Counted from the stretch's first letter, positions 34,109-45,700 are shown. The stretch is 64,000 bases of DNA from Azolla caroliniana (GCA_043228905.1 JBHGNT010000012.1:4340001-4404000), one strand, 5' to 3'. Made by a program: numbers and translations. Notes: generated by a model from the sequence alone, not told the origin.

Positions 34109-37100
34109 CTACACTACCGGTGCTTGCGACAATAGTACTTTGAGGGCCCTATACGCCCTATCCTCGGTGTTGTTCCACTGGAATGGTGTCCGATGTACGG
34201 CGGCATGCAACGGTGTAGCCAGGTCGGCCAAGTATCGGAGCATCCGGCTGTGCCACCGGATCTGGCCTAAGAACCGGCTTAATGCCTTTGCCGTTGCCGG
34301 CACCGGTGCTTCTAATATGGCTTTCACTTTGTCCGGGTCGACTGCAATACCTTCCTGGCTCACAATATGTCCTAATAAAGTTCCACTGGACACGCCAAAT
34401 ACACACTTTGTCGGATTCAAGCTTAGCCGGTACGCTCTACACTTTTCTAGACAGAGACGAAGGTGTTGAAAATGGTCCTCCTCCCGGCTATAGACGGCGA
34501 AATCGTCAAGGAAAACCTGCATAAAAGTCGGGATATATTCACCAAAGATTTCCATGATGATTCGTTGAAATGTTGCCGGTGCCGTTTTGAGTCCGAACAT
34601 CATCACCACGGCCACAAACACCCCCCATTTGGTGACGAAAGCCGTTTTCTCTTGGTCGTCGGGGTGCATCCGGATCTGATTATACCCGCTGAATCCGTCT
34701 AGGAAGCTATAGACCTCATGGTCGGCGACGGCATCCAACACTCCATCTGTGAACGGAAGTGGAAATGCATCCGTTACCGTAGCTGCATTGAGTTTCCGGT
34801 AGTCCACACAAACTCGAATTTTTCCGTTCTTCTTCGGTACGACTACGATCGGGCTCAGCCATGTCGCTTTCTTTACCGGACGGATAAAGCCAACTCTTAG
34901 CAGTTTGTTGATTTCCTCCTTGACTTTGGCGGCATAATTGGGATTCATCCGGTACCGTCTTTGTACCACTGGTTTTGCGTCCTTGCTCAAGTGAACTTGA
35001 TGCTGGAATAACTGAAGGTCGAGTCCTCGCATGTCTTCGTATGACCAGGCGAACACATCGCGAAATTCCATGAGAAGTGTGATCATCGCCATTTTGTCTT
35101 CGGACTTCATCTCCTTGGCGATGTGCACCGGTTTTGCTTCGTCCATGGTCCCTAGGTTCACCTCTTCCAGTTGCGACGCTTTTACGCGTTGTGAAACGGC
35201 CATTTCCCGTTCCAACGCTTCCTGCGCTTGCCGTAACTCCCGGATTGCGTCTTTATTCGGTTCTGCTTCAGCCTCTTCCGGTTTCGGTAAGTATGGTGCT
35301 ACTGCTTCGGCAATGTCAATTTCAAAGAGGGGTATGATCTTCGGGTTTTCATGCAAGTACTGAACTTCTTCTTCGTCAGCTAACCCTTCTAGCATGTTGA
35401 TGCACTCTGCATACAATGGTGTACATTCCTTGCCAGTGCTCGTCCTTGGCTGTGTTGGTACCCGTACCTTGGCTTTTCCTCGCCGGAAGGTAATTATATT
35501 TTTCTTCCAATTCTGTTTGATATGTGCCGTTTTCAACCACGGCTGCCCCAGCAATAGCGGGTATGCGCCTTGTGCCTGTAATTGTAGCACTACGGCTGAG
35601 ATGTGAAATGTATGACCGCCCAGGGTGACTTCTAATTTCCGTATTGATCCTGTCGGCTGTACTGAGCTTGTATCGGCCATCCGTAACCAGAACGGACACG
35701 GCTCCCACTCGTGGATTCCCAGGGCATCACACGTCCGGAGGTTTATTACATTCAGCCCGGAGCCTCCGTCTATAACTGTGCCGGGGAGTTCTTTCCCTTT
35801 TACAATGGCAGTTATTACCGGACTGTTGGTGTCCACCACCATTGGTCCCTCCTCCGGATTCGAGAAGAGTACTGGTGCCGGTGATGATTCTCCTGTCGTC
35901 ATGGCCGTCTTTAGTCCTTCCGTGAATCTTGGCACGAGCTGTAGGAGTCTTCCTAGTGGCAGCGTAATCTGGCATTCTTGCAACGCCTGCCATATCTCGT
36001 TCTCGGAGTGACTGCCATCGGCAAGCCCTACGGTGTTCTCCTTTTGCCGTTGTAAGTCTATGACATTCTGCTCGTTTGCTTTCTTTACCCATTCCGTCGC
36101 TTGCTTCCGAATGGTCTCCTGCCTCTCCCATTCCTTGGCCATGCCCTTCGACCTTGTGGTCACCTGCTGCAGATCTGCCACCTCAGGGACTACCATATTT
36201 ACTGCCGGTCGTTTTTCATAGCTCTTCACCGGGCATTGATTACTATAATGGCCTTCCTGTCGGCAGTAGTAGTAGTAGGCTTTCTGGGTTTTGCTGGATT
36301 CGGCATTGTCTGTTGTACCCGAGGCCGGTCCTGTGGTAAGCGCGGGGTTTTGGGCCGGTTGGCTGCTTGAAGCTCCTTGTTCCGGATCCCATGGGTAGCC
36401 GCCTTTTTTGAAATGCCGTTTTTTGTTATAATTCTTCTTATTGCGGTACTCTTGACGAGGTTGCTCGTTATATCTACCGTATTCCTCCCGTTGCTGACGA
36501 TACCCGGGGGAGTGCTCCTGGTCGTAATGTTCGTATCGTCTATTGTAATCCCGGTACCGATCATATCTATCATGCCGGTCATAGTTATCCCGCCGATCAC
36601 CGTACCGAACATCATTCTCCCGTCGATCGCCATACCGGACATCCTGTGCCGGTCGGTCGTGGTCCATTCGCCGCCAGCGTTCCTCTTCTTCATCCCAGCT
36701 ACTACGTGGCTCTATTTGTCGGACGGGCGGTGCTTGCTGGTTCAATAGATTATACTTGCACCTATCCGTCGTATGGCTCTTGGATTGACAGATTACACAT
36801 TGTGTCCTCATAGTCCATTCTAGTGCCGAGTGTCCGGAATTCAAGCAGGTTGTGCACTGTATTGCTTGCCGAAACCGGAGGTCTTCATCGGACGGTAACG
36901 CCCGTTGGAGTGCTCCCAGTGTGAGCCAGGAGCTTGTCTTTTCCATCTCTCTCACCCGGTCAATGACCTGGTCGATGGTACTTGTGCGGAAGTCAATTAC
37001 CGTGCAAACCGTGCGTAGGGGTTCCCGGAGCGCATTTAGGAATATGGTCCGTTGAAACCAGATGACAAACTGGGGAATGCTCTCCCCTGCCTCCTGTCGG

Positions 37101-37390
37101 ATGGTATAAAATAAGCCCACCATTACGGTCTGGTCCACCTCCTTTTGGAAAAAATGCAAGAATTTAGCTTTTAAATCTGGAAAGGTGGTGATGGTAGACG
37201 GGTCCTGCGTTCGGCACCATCTTGCTGCTGGTCCCTCCAATGTGACGCCAAATTCTGCTATCTTAGGGCGTTCCTCTTCTTCCGGGGTCAATCGCTGGGA
37301 CACATGGTTGGCTTCCCATGTCTGTTCAAAGGCGTGCACATGAGCTTCCGCGTTCGGATCATCTCTATACTTGGAGTACTGGAACGGCAT
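34109..37390 (-). pseudogene. Element H gag, protease and RT polyprotein
   Basis: This is an open frame of 1093 codons. Gag carries RWCRTQDPSTITTFPDLKAK and knuckle-like motifs CTTCLNSGHSALEW, CVICQSKSHTTDRC and YCRQEGHYSNQC, of which only the second has a full CCHC. Between them is a long Arg/Asp/Tyr-rich stretch, RYGDRR-type repeats near 36530-36660. The protease has VIDGGSGLNVINLRT and LLGQPWL. The RT has VCVDYRKLNAATVTDAFPLP, FSGYNQIRMHPDDQEKTAF and catalytic FLDDFAVYS. The N-terminus is open to question, because an upstream Pro/Glu-rich frame (37976-37391) seems to belong to the same protein across a frameshift. Confidence 0.87.
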
Positions 37391-37976
37391 GTCGTCGTCC
37401 GGTATCGATGCACGGGCTGGGAGTGTTGGTGGTCGTTCCTGGATTTTCTCCGGCGTCGGTGGTCTTTTTCCTGATTTGTTTCCGGCGTCGGTGGTCTTTC
37501 TTCTTCTTTTGGTGACGGAGGCCTCTCCTCCTTGACTTCCGGTGTCGGAGGTCGCTCTTCGTCTATTGGTTCTAGAGGTTCCAGCCTTAGTAATTCTGGT
37601 TCCGGTGTCGGTAAGGTGTCTGATCCTTCGTCCTCCGGTCCGCCCGGGGTTTCGTTGCTGCTACAGTACGTGTGCACGCTGTATTCCCCTTTGGAATCCG
37701 ATTCATACGTTGAAAAGGCTTCTGCTTCGCCTTCTCCGTTTCCCAACACCTGGAGAAGGGATTCGGTTTCCGGGAGGCTGCTTAGGCTGCTGCCGTCGTC
37801 CGGGTGCGATGTTTGCTGCAACCAGAGGGAGTCCTCTGCTACTCTCCGGATTACGTTGGAAAACGAGCGATCCGCTCTAATTTCCTGTGCCGCTTGTTGG
37901 AAAGCCTCACGTCTCCTTTGCCTTTCAGCAAGGCGTCGAGTTCGATCTGTAACCAGGTTGTGCGTTGATCTAGTCA
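37391..37976 (-). pseudogene. Element H N-terminal Pro/Glu-rich frame
   Basis: ATG 37976 (MTRSTHNLVTDRTRRLAERQ) lies about 55 bases inside the 5' LTR. The frame has a basic start, an acidic middle and repeats of the type EERPPTPE. It goes out of phase with gag near 37400, while the gag frame is open upstream, so it is probably the Gag N-terminus with a frameshift. It could instead be a separate small protein. Confidence 0.55.
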
Positions 37977-38030
37977 TCCATCCGTGCTGTCGTTCGTTGC
38001 AAAAACAGGAATCGTGGTCGCCAAAAACTG

Positions 38031-38463
38031 TGTTAAATCTTAGGGCCGGACAATGGCCTAACACAGGGTGTCTACGGAAGACACTTCACCAAAGGGGTGT
38101 TACGGCAACAGGATTAGACTCAAGGATTAATCCGACTTAATTAGGTTACTTAGCATGATCGTCTTTAATAATCACATGCGTAAGATATAACAATGAATGC
38201 AGAACGGCAATTAACACAGAGAGATAACAACACTAAGCTTTATTAATTAACCGCTGTTCATTACATTGTATCCGGGCCTCTAAATAGGTTTCCGGTCTGT
38301 ATTACAAAACGGTGCCATCCGCACTTGTTCGGGATCAAGCCGGATCTAGAACGGCATACCGATTCCGGTCCGTCCGTCCACCCTCATAGCTTACTTACAA
38401 CCATTCCTACCAATTAAATAACTCCCCGTTTCACACTCTGGACTCCATTGCCGGCCGGTAACC
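38031..38463 (-). repeat. Element H 5' LTR
   Basis: This 433-bp partner of 28625-29057 is followed outside by the GTCCC duplication. The inner side, read on the minus strand, has CAGTTTTTGGCGACCACG as the likely primer site. Confidence 0.9.
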
Positions 38464-38780
38464 GTCCCGACCTCTCCGTCGGACTCTCCCCCCTTTGTTG
38501 CCGTCATTCTGCACCGGATCCATGCTCCAACATCGTCATCCGCTTCGATCTCCAACTCCTCACCGTCACCCGCCATCTCTTCGGTCTTATGTTGGTACTC
38601 AGGCACAACTACCATAGCCTCCGACATTGGTGTCGAGGGGTCTCGCCACTGTCCGGTCCAATCTTCCTCCTTCGCCTTGTCTTCGTCTTGGTTGCCCGCC
38701 TTGCCGTTGCCACCGTTCGTCTCTCCAGTCTCGTGTGGGCCCTCATGGCTGACCGCCAAAATCTCAAGAACTAGTGTGAG
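38464..38780 (-). pseudogene. Element F internal region, middle piece
   Basis: This minus-strand frame of about 105 codons, acidic and Gly/Asn-rich, lies between elements H and I. It joins in phase to 48005-47850 across I and to 28619 across H, so it looks like coding sequence of the interrupted element. No domain is recognised. Confidence 0.45.
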
Positions 38781-38785
38781 TAAGG

Positions 38786-39367
38786 TGTTGAGCAATCATT
38801 GCGGAATTTAAATCACAATGAACAGACAATGCTGAAATACGAATCACAGAAAGACAAGAAAGACAGCTATGCACAGAGATTTACGTGGAAACCCTAAAAC
38901 GGGGAAAACCACGGGAACAGAACTTCACTATAGACAGTGGATATACAATACAGAGAGGATTACAACACTCTTGCGAGTGGATCAGCCGCACAGGGCTCTT
39001 CGCGTCTGCTATTGCTCACACAGCTATGGTGCGGCTCACGCTTCTCTTTGTCTCTCTCTCTGCACACGCTTCCACAGTTCACTCACTTTCACCTTCTTCT
39101 ATTTTTCATCACTAATCTTAAAGTTTTCCCTAGTTGCATATATATACTTACACAACTTTTTGGCTATTTACAAACCTAGTCCCTCATCAACTCGGCTCCT
39201 CTCTCTCCCCATCCAGAGAGACCTGTTTCCTAACATCATCATTATTATTACCATAATAATAATAATAGTCGAATTCTCAAACAATTGACTCACTATTTTC
39301 GACTCTTCGACTGTCGGCTTTCCGAACAGTCGGTTCTTCCTTCCACTGGAGGGAAATATTTCCAACA
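38786..39367 (-). repeat. Element I 3' LTR
   Basis: This 582-bp LTR is nearly identical to 47268-47849. It contains ACGTGGAAACCC / GGGGAAAACCACGGG near 38884-38914 and an ATT/AAT-rich palindromic stretch near 39237-39268. Confidence 0.93.
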
Positions 39368-39377
39368 AACTCCCCCT

Positions 39378-39869
39378 TCACTCCTGTGGGAGGAAATCTG
39401 TTAGTTCTGTATTTTGTTGACAGACTTTGAGTTTGTCCATATGTAGGTTCTTTGTCAGCATGTCGGATCCATTGTCGTCAGTATGGATCTTTACGAGAGA
39501 AAACTCTCCTTCTTCGACTCTTTCTCTCAACCAATGATACCTTCTTTGTATGTGCTTGGTCTGAGAGTGGTATGTTGCATTCTTGGCTAGATGTATGGCA
39601 CTTTGGCTATCACAATGAAGCAAGAACTCCTTTTGCTTCATGCCTAGCTCGGTGAAAAAACTCTTCATCCAGATGAACTCTTTTCCGACCTCTACTGCTG
39701 CCATATACTCTGCCTTTGTAGTAGACAAAGCTACAAACTTCTGCAGTCGTGATTGCCATGACACAACTCCCCTTGCATAAGTCATCACGTACCCTGACGT
39801 GGATCGACTAGAGTCGACATCTCCTGATATGTCCGAATCGGTAAAACCTCAGGTACTTGAAAGGCACTT
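39378..39869 (-). pseudogene. Element I RNase H, joined to integrase remnant
   Basis: RNase H reads STSGYVMTYARGVVSWQS, TTKAEYMAAVEVGKE, HCDSQSAIHLAKN and HSQTKHIQRRYHWLRERV. Upstream, near 39850-39870, it is fused to the integrase text QFEEYCK. Compared with E, the segment from mid-integrase to early RNase H (roughly 2 kb) has been lost. Confidence 0.85.
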
Positions 39870-40475
39870 GCAGTATTCCTCGAACTGCCCTCTGTACTTG
39901 CCACCATTGTCGGTTCAGACAACCTTCAACTTCTGACCTGACTCTCTTTCGGTCCTTGCCTAGAACTCCTTGAAAACCGATAGTACTTGATCCTTCGTCT
40001 TCAGTACGAAGGCCCATGTCTTCCGACTATGGTCATCAATGAATATCACGAAGTACTGTCCACCTCGATGCGATGGAGCATCTACATAGCACACATCTGT
40101 GTGCACTAGTTTCAGTGCAGCTTCTCTTCTTCTTGGTGGTCTTGTGTGGAATGCTGCCTTGTTCTGCTTTCCGGCTAAGCAATCGACAGACTTCTCTAGG
40201 TGCACACCCTTGACTTCTGGTAGAAGTTTTTGGTCGGCTAGCAGGTGCATTTCCTTCCCACTCATGTGGCCTAGCCTCCTATGCCATATTTCCCTTGCCG
40301 AGTCGGCTGCCACATTTACTTCTGATTTGCACAGTCGGGCATGCATCATATACAATGTGCCTTCTTTCTGTGCTCGGGCCACTATGAGGCTTCCTCGACA
40401 GAACTTCCACTTGCCATTCCGAAAGCTACCACTATAGCCTTCGTCGTCAAGCCTTCCGGTCGATATTTGATTCAA
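39870..40475 (-). pseudogene. Element I pre-integrase and partial integrase
   Basis: It carries WHRRLGHMSGKEMHLLADQK, the zinc Cys pair in DCLAGKQNK, the first catalytic Asp in LVHTDVCYVD and FIDDHSRKTWAF. The second Asp (TDNGGKYRGQF) follows a stop. The catalytic Glu is deleted. Confidence 0.85.
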
Positions 40476-40499
40476 TATGATATCGGGGACGTGCCGAAC

Positions 40500-41136
40500 A
40501 TCCTTTAGAGTCAGTCAACACCCTCGTTGTCAAGCTGACACTTCCGACTCCGGTTATCTTGCACTCTCCACTATCACCCATCTTTACATAGCCATGATCC
40601 CCGACTATGTAAGTTGAAAAATACTCTCTCGACAGAGTAATATGGAAAGATGCGCCGGAGTCGATCACCCAAGTGCGTTCTTCACTTGCAAGTTTTGCAC
40701 TTGTCTGCTCACAAATGAACAGGAGTTCTTCATTGCTCGTAGCAATGGCCGAAGTGTTCGTCTCATCAGGAATCTTCTTGGGTTCGACATTGTTTCCGAC
40801 ACTGTTGTCTCTTCTCATGTGTCGGCAGTCCTTCCGGAAGTGTCCAGGTTTTCCATAATAAAAGCACACCGGCTTACCTCTGGACCTTGATCTAGTGTGG
40901 GATTTGTCCGTTCGTTGCGGACTTCTTCTTCGCCGGTCCCTTCCTCTGTTCGTGTGTTGAGTAAGATTCGACTCCGATTGGGACAGGATTCCTTTGTCTT
41001 TCCTCCTTGCCTCCTCATTTAGGATGCTTGTCTTCACCGTCTGTAGAGACAAGTTCTCTTCTTGATAGGAGGTGCTGAGAGTAACCACCAGGTTCTCCTA
41101 GCTGTCTGGCAGTGTGCACATCAACAGGATGGCCTG
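40500..41136 (-). pseudogene. Element I gag C-terminal half and protease
   Basis: It contains a knuckle with one Cys lost (CFYYGKPGHFRKDC) and the protease WVIDSGASFHITLSREY. A frame break near 40510 follows. The gag is cut by chromovirus J at CATTG (41137-41141). Confidence 0.85.
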
Positions 41137-41147
41137 CATTGTGTCAT

Positions 41148-41207
41148 GAGATGGCAAGACTCGAACCCATGACCTTATGGTATATGGGTCGAGCTCTTAA
41201 CCATCTC
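41148..41207 (-). other. tRNA-like segment in the J LTR
   Basis: Read on the minus strand, 60 bases start GAGATGG and end CCATCTC, a perfect 7-bp acceptor-like stem. They contain GGTTCGAGTCT, one base from the pol III B box GGTTCGANTCC, and an A-box-like TGGTTAAGAGC. The internal arms pair poorly, so it is not called a functional tRNA. An identical copy is at 46385-46444. Confidence 0.55.
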
Positions 41208-41325
41208 ACCATCTATTGTAATTCATAGAATATTATTTTCATTTATGTTTTATTATAAGAAAGTAATGTATATTCCAGATTTCTCTGGAACATTCTAGAA
41301 GCTTCAGGATTATTCCTGAGAACAC

Positions 41326-41333
41326 TATAAAAG
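41326..41333 (+). promoter_or_regulatory. TATA box of the J LTR
   Basis: TATAAAAG lies 33 bases before AAATTGGTTCAA (41359-41370), the predicted RNA 5' end. The same box is at 46563-46570 in the 3' LTR. Confidence 0.75.
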
Positions 41334-41573
41334 AAGGCACTAAGCATTATGTTGAACCAAATTGGTTCAACACCAGTCTTAAGCCTCTTAGTCGATTTGT
41401 ACTTATCTTTCATATAATATAAGAGCTGCTGTCATCATCCTATTTTCTCTCTCTCTCTCCTCTTCTCACTTCCTCTCTCTCGGGAATCTTACGCAGTCCC
41501 GTCCTCTTAGTACTAATAGTACTACTCTTCTTAGTACTAATTCCATCTCTGTTTTAGTACTATTCCTGACAGT

Positions 41574-41585
41574 TTGAACCAATTT
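41574..41585 (+). promoter_or_regulatory. Self-complementary primer binding site of J
   Basis: TTGAACCAATTT starts two bases after the 5' LTR. It is the exact complement of LTR bases 41359-41370 (AAATTGGTTCAA), which lie where the transcript should begin. No TGG-initial tRNA primer site follows the LTR. This is the arrangement known from Tf1 and sushi, where the RNA 5' end folds back to prime reverse transcription. Confidence 0.75.
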
Positions 41586-41640
41586 TTTCCTCTAGCCTAC
41601 TTGTCACTCTCCCTCATCCTCCTACCCTTTCCCCTATACT

Positions 41641-42798
41641 ATGGCTACTGTTAGCGCCCAAGAATACCAATCCGTTTTCTCCGAGCTACAGTGCCTAAAA
41701 GAAAAGTTTGTTGCCTTGGAACAAGAAAACCAACGGCTGATAGGGGATCTGCAACAAATCGCTCTAGAAAAACAACAAACGCAACAACAACATGGGGAGT
41801 TAGCGTTACGGGTACAACAACTCGAAGCAGCGTTGCAACAACAAGGATCCAGTCCCCAAGGATTTCATAAAGAGCCCAAGATTGGACTTCCTGTGAAATT
41901 TGATGGAACGCGTTCGCAATTTCGGGGATTCCTTAATCAGGTACGCTTAGTCATCCAGATGCATCCTTCCCGATATCCCACTGATGCATCTCGAGTCGGC
42001 CTAATAGGCACGCTACTTAGCGGCTCAGCCTTGGCATGGTTCGCTCCGCTTCTAGAAAAACAATTGCCCTTGCTTAATAACTTTGAAGATTTTATTGGTG
42101 AGTTTAAAGCCTGCTTTGGAGACACCGACAGCATCAGGACGGCGATCAACAAGATCCGGCGATTGCGTCAAGGCGATCGTCCAGCCTCTGCCTACGCGGC
42201 GGATTTCCGCCTACTTGCTTCAGATATACCCTGGGATGATCAAGCACTAATGGAGCAGTTTCGCTATGGCTTGCGAAACGATGTCAAAGATCTACTTCTA
42301 ACTTTCCCCGAAGAACCAAAGTCTCTTACGGAGGCAATCAGTCGAGCAGTTCGATGTGACAACCGCCTTTTTGAACGGCGTTCAGAACGTCAATTACAGA
42401 TACCACGCTCTAGGCCAGAGCCCACTTACGCCGCAGTCGCGGCTAAACCGTTTGCACGAGACATACCTCAAGCAAATACTTCGACACCGATGGAGATCGA
42501 TACCATGCGTCGACGCGGCCCATTATCGGAAGAAGAAAAGCAACGACGACGTGCCAATCGATTATGCCTTTATTGCGGTGGACCAGGACATATCGCCATC
42601 AATTGTCCCCATAGGCCAAGAAGACAGGTAAATCAAATTGTCGCCTGTACTAAACCTGAGTCAATTCTTCCCTTCGGAGTGTCTGATAGTAGTAATAGTA
42701 CTAATAGAGTGTCAGATAGTATTCATAGTACTAATAGCCCAAGTATCTCAAATAAATTTGAAATCCTTAGTCAATTAGATGAAGAGTTAAACGATTGA
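41641..42798 (+). CDS. gag: Element J Gag
   Basis: The frame has 385 codons from ATG 41641. Residues about 10-65 form a Gln/Glu-rich coiled coil. Residues about 80-250 are a Retrotrans_gag capsid with FDGTRSQFRGFLNQVRLVI, LIGTLLSGSALAWFAPLLEK and AVRCDNRLFERR, close in style to Tf1/sushi and the related domesticated animal genes. One CCHC knuckle (CLYCGGPGHIAINC) lies near residues 309-322. The end is Ser/Asn-rich and overlaps pol. Gag forms the particle and packages the RNA. Confidence 0.93.
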   Translation: MATVSAQEYQSVFSELQCLKEKFVALEQENQRLIGDLQQIALEKQQTQQQHGELALRVQQLEAALQQQGSSPQGFHKEPKIGLPVKFDGTRSQFRGFLNQVRLVIQMHPSRYPTDASRVGLIGTLLSGSALAWFAPLLEKQLPLLNNFEDFIGEFKACFGDTDSIRTAINKIRRLRQGDRPASAYAADFRLLASDIPWDDQALMEQFRYGLRNDVKDLLLTFPEEPKSLTEAISRAVRCDNRLFERRSERQLQIPRSRPEPTYAAVAAKPFARDIPQANTSTPMEIDTMRRRGPLSEEEKQRRRANRLCLYCGGPGHIAINCPHRPRRQVNQIVACTKPESILPFGVSDSSNSTNRVSDSIHSTNSPSISNKFEILSQLDEELND

Positions 42799-45700
42799 GT
42801 CCAGCCAAAATAGGAGCCATTTGGTTGGACAGCAGCCCTAGATCTGTACAGCCCATTAGTGGTTCCATTCCTTCCAAGCAAGTTAGCAATGTGTTCCTAG
42901 CCCAAGTCATTGTTAGTACTAAAAGTACTCCCCCAGTACCCGTCCTAGCACTTTTAGATTCCGGAGCTAATTCCTGTTTCATGGATCGAAATTTTGCCCA
43001 AGCTTCTCAGATATCCTTAAGAAAACTTCCTTGTCCCGCATCTGTAGTGGTCATTGATGGTCGTCCCATTGCTTCCGGGAATATTGTAGAAGAATCAGAA
43101 CCCATTCAAGTTGTCCTAGGTAGTTTTGTGTGTATAATATCATTTAATATAATTAGTAGTCCAGAGCATCCCATTGTCCTAGGATTACCTTGGCTTGAGT
43201 TACATAATCCAGCCATAGATTGGAGAACAAGAGAAGTCCGATATCGACCACCCCAAGAATCAACTCGCCGAGTTTCGACCATTTCACTCCATCAACTACG
43301 CGAAGAAGGACCCAAGGAGGCAATGTTCCTATTTTCCATATCAGTACATCCTTCCAGCACTACTAAGAAGGACTCCTCAGTACAACTTCCGGCAAAATAT
43401 CATCCTTATGCCGATGTATTTGACAAGGTAAAAGCCGGTACCCTTCCTCATCACCGTCCCTATGACTGTCCCATCGATTTACAACCAGGAACCGAGCCAC
43501 CATGGGGACCAATTTACAACCTGTCACCCACCGAGTTAGAAGTCCTTCGAGCCTACATAGAGGAGAACTTGGCAAGCGGGTTCATCCGTCATTCGAAATC
43601 TCCGGCCGGTGCACCCATCTTCTTTGTCAAGAAGAAAGATGGCTCACTTCGTCTTGTCGTTGATTACCGCGGATTAAATAAAGTCACCATCCGGAATAGG
43701 TATGCACTTCCTCTTATATCAAGTCTTTTAGAGCGAGTTAATGGTGCCAAGTTTTTTACTAAAATCGACCTACGCGGAGCGTATAATCTCGTGCGGATCC
43801 GACCGGGAGATGAGTGGAAGACCGCTTTTCGCACGCGGTATGGGCATTTTGAGTATACTGTTATGCCGTTTGGCCTAACCAATGCACCCGCAGTCTTCCA
43901 ACACATGGCAAATGATATATTCAGAGACCTCTTGGATATCTGTTTGATCATTTATCTGGATGATCTGTTGATTTATTCGAAGACCCAGGAAGACCACGAC
44001 TCTCATGTACTATTAGTACTAAAGCGACTCCGCGAGAATGGTCTTTATGCCAAGCTAGAAAAATGTAGCTTTGACTGCAAGCAAGTGGAATTTCTAGGCT
44101 ACGTCATCTCCTCAAAGGGCATCGCCATGGATCCAGCTAAGATCCAAACTGTACTAGAGTGGCAAATTCCACGGTCGGTACGAGATGTACAATGTTTTCT
44201 AGGTTTTGCTAACTTCTACCGTAAGTTTATACAGGATTACTCGAAGATTATTTTACCTCTCACACAACTTACAAAGAAGGGCCAAGCATTTCTTTGGTCC
44301 ATTGAAGCAGATATGGCTTTTCGGCATCTTAAGAAAGCCTTTACATCAGCACCGATTCTAGCTCATGTGGATACAAGCAAACCATTCATCATGGAGGCCG
44401 ACGCATCAGATTTCGCCCTCGGTAGCATCCTTTCTCAACAAGGTGATAAAGAAGAGTTGCATCCGGTGGCTTTCCATTCGCGCAAATTCGATGTCGCAGA
44501 AATCAACTACGAAATACATGACAAGGAGTTATTAGCCATCGTGGATTCATTTGTACAATGGCGGCATTTCTTAGAGGGCTCTCCACATCAGGTCATTGTC
44601 TTCAGTGATCATAAAAATCTTGCTTATTTTCAGAACGCTCGTGTACTAAATCGACGGCAAGCTCGGTGGGCGCAATTCCTCACGCGTTTCGACTTCAAAA
44701 TCACATATCGACCGGGGAAGCAGCAAGGAAAAGCAGATGCACTATCACGACGTTCATATCTTGCACCTCGTCCTGGTGAAGCAACATTTGATAATCAAAA
44801 GCAAGTAATCTTGGGACCAACACGATTGCACACGACGCGGATTTTTCACACCCCGATGGATTCACGGATTACCGATGACATACGTGCAACCTTGAAGACG
44901 GATAGTTTTGCTCAAGACATCCTGGCGCACATTGATACTTCTCGGGCATCCTGTTCTCAGTCTCAACAACCAGGTATTGACTACCGACAATTCGAATATC
45001 ATGATGGTTTGTTATTCTTTAAAAAGCGCGTATATGTCCCCGATTGCTCCTGTCGCCTTCAAATTGTCCAACATTGTCACGACACCCATACGGCGGGACA
45101 TTTCGGTAGTACTAAGACGTTGGAGCTAGTGCAGCGATCTTTTTGGTGGCCCCACATGCGCCGTTTTGTCGACGACTACGTTCGGACCTGTGATGCTTGC
45201 TGCCGAGCAAAGATGCCACGACACCGTCCATATGGCTTGTTGGAACCTTTACCAATTCCAAGTAAGCCATGGCAGTCTATTTGTCTTGATTTTATCACAG
45301 ATCTGCCGGTCTCGAAAGGGTTCGATGCTATCCTAACCGTCGTCGATCGATATACGAAGATGGCACATTTTGTGCCATGTACTAAAGCCATCACTAGCGA
45401 GGAAACCGCCGCTCTTGTTATGCGTGAGGTTTTTCGGCATCATGGCCTCCCAGACAGTATTATCAGTGACCGAGGCCCGCAATTTGTCTCCAAATTTTGG
45501 CAGCATCTCTTCAAGATGCTCAAGGTCTCCTGCAACCTCTCCTCCGGCTACCATCCTCAGACCGACGGACAGGCGGAACGAACAAACCAAACGCTGGAGC
45601 AATATCTCCGGTGTTTCCTGAGTTATCAACAGGACGATTGGGCCGAGATTCTCCACTTTGCGGAGTTTGCGTATAATAATGCTATTCACTCCTCGACTCG

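Larger units (their letters stand above)
28625..38463 (-). mobile_element. Ty3/Gypsy element H
   Basis: H has two 433-bp LTRs (28625-29057 and 38031-38463, about two dozen differences) and an exact GTCCC duplication (28620-28624 and 38464-38468). Gag, protease, RT, RNase H and integrase run on the minus strand, and the integrase follows RNase H as in Gypsy. A primer-site-like TTTTTGGCGACCACG lies just inside the right LTR. No chromodomain was seen. About 3 kb of extra same-strand coding sequence follows the integrase. Lineage is not assigned. Confidence 0.93.
41142..41571 (+). repeat. Element J 5' LTR
   Basis: It runs TGTCATGAG...CCTGACA, 430 bp. It contains a tRNA-like segment, a TATA box, a 21-bp near-palindrome at the predicted transcript start, CT runs and several AGTACTA motifs at its end. 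Confidence 0.97.

Noticed and set aside
28646-38463. The ~430-bp direct repeats near 28.6 and 38.0 kb as a segmental duplication
   Set aside because: They are the LTRs of element H, with GTCCC target copies outside them.
41351-41371. The 10-1-10 palindrome in the J LTR as a terminator hairpin
   Set aside because: It lies about 25 bases after the TATA box and one arm matches the primer site, so a start-site or priming role fits better.
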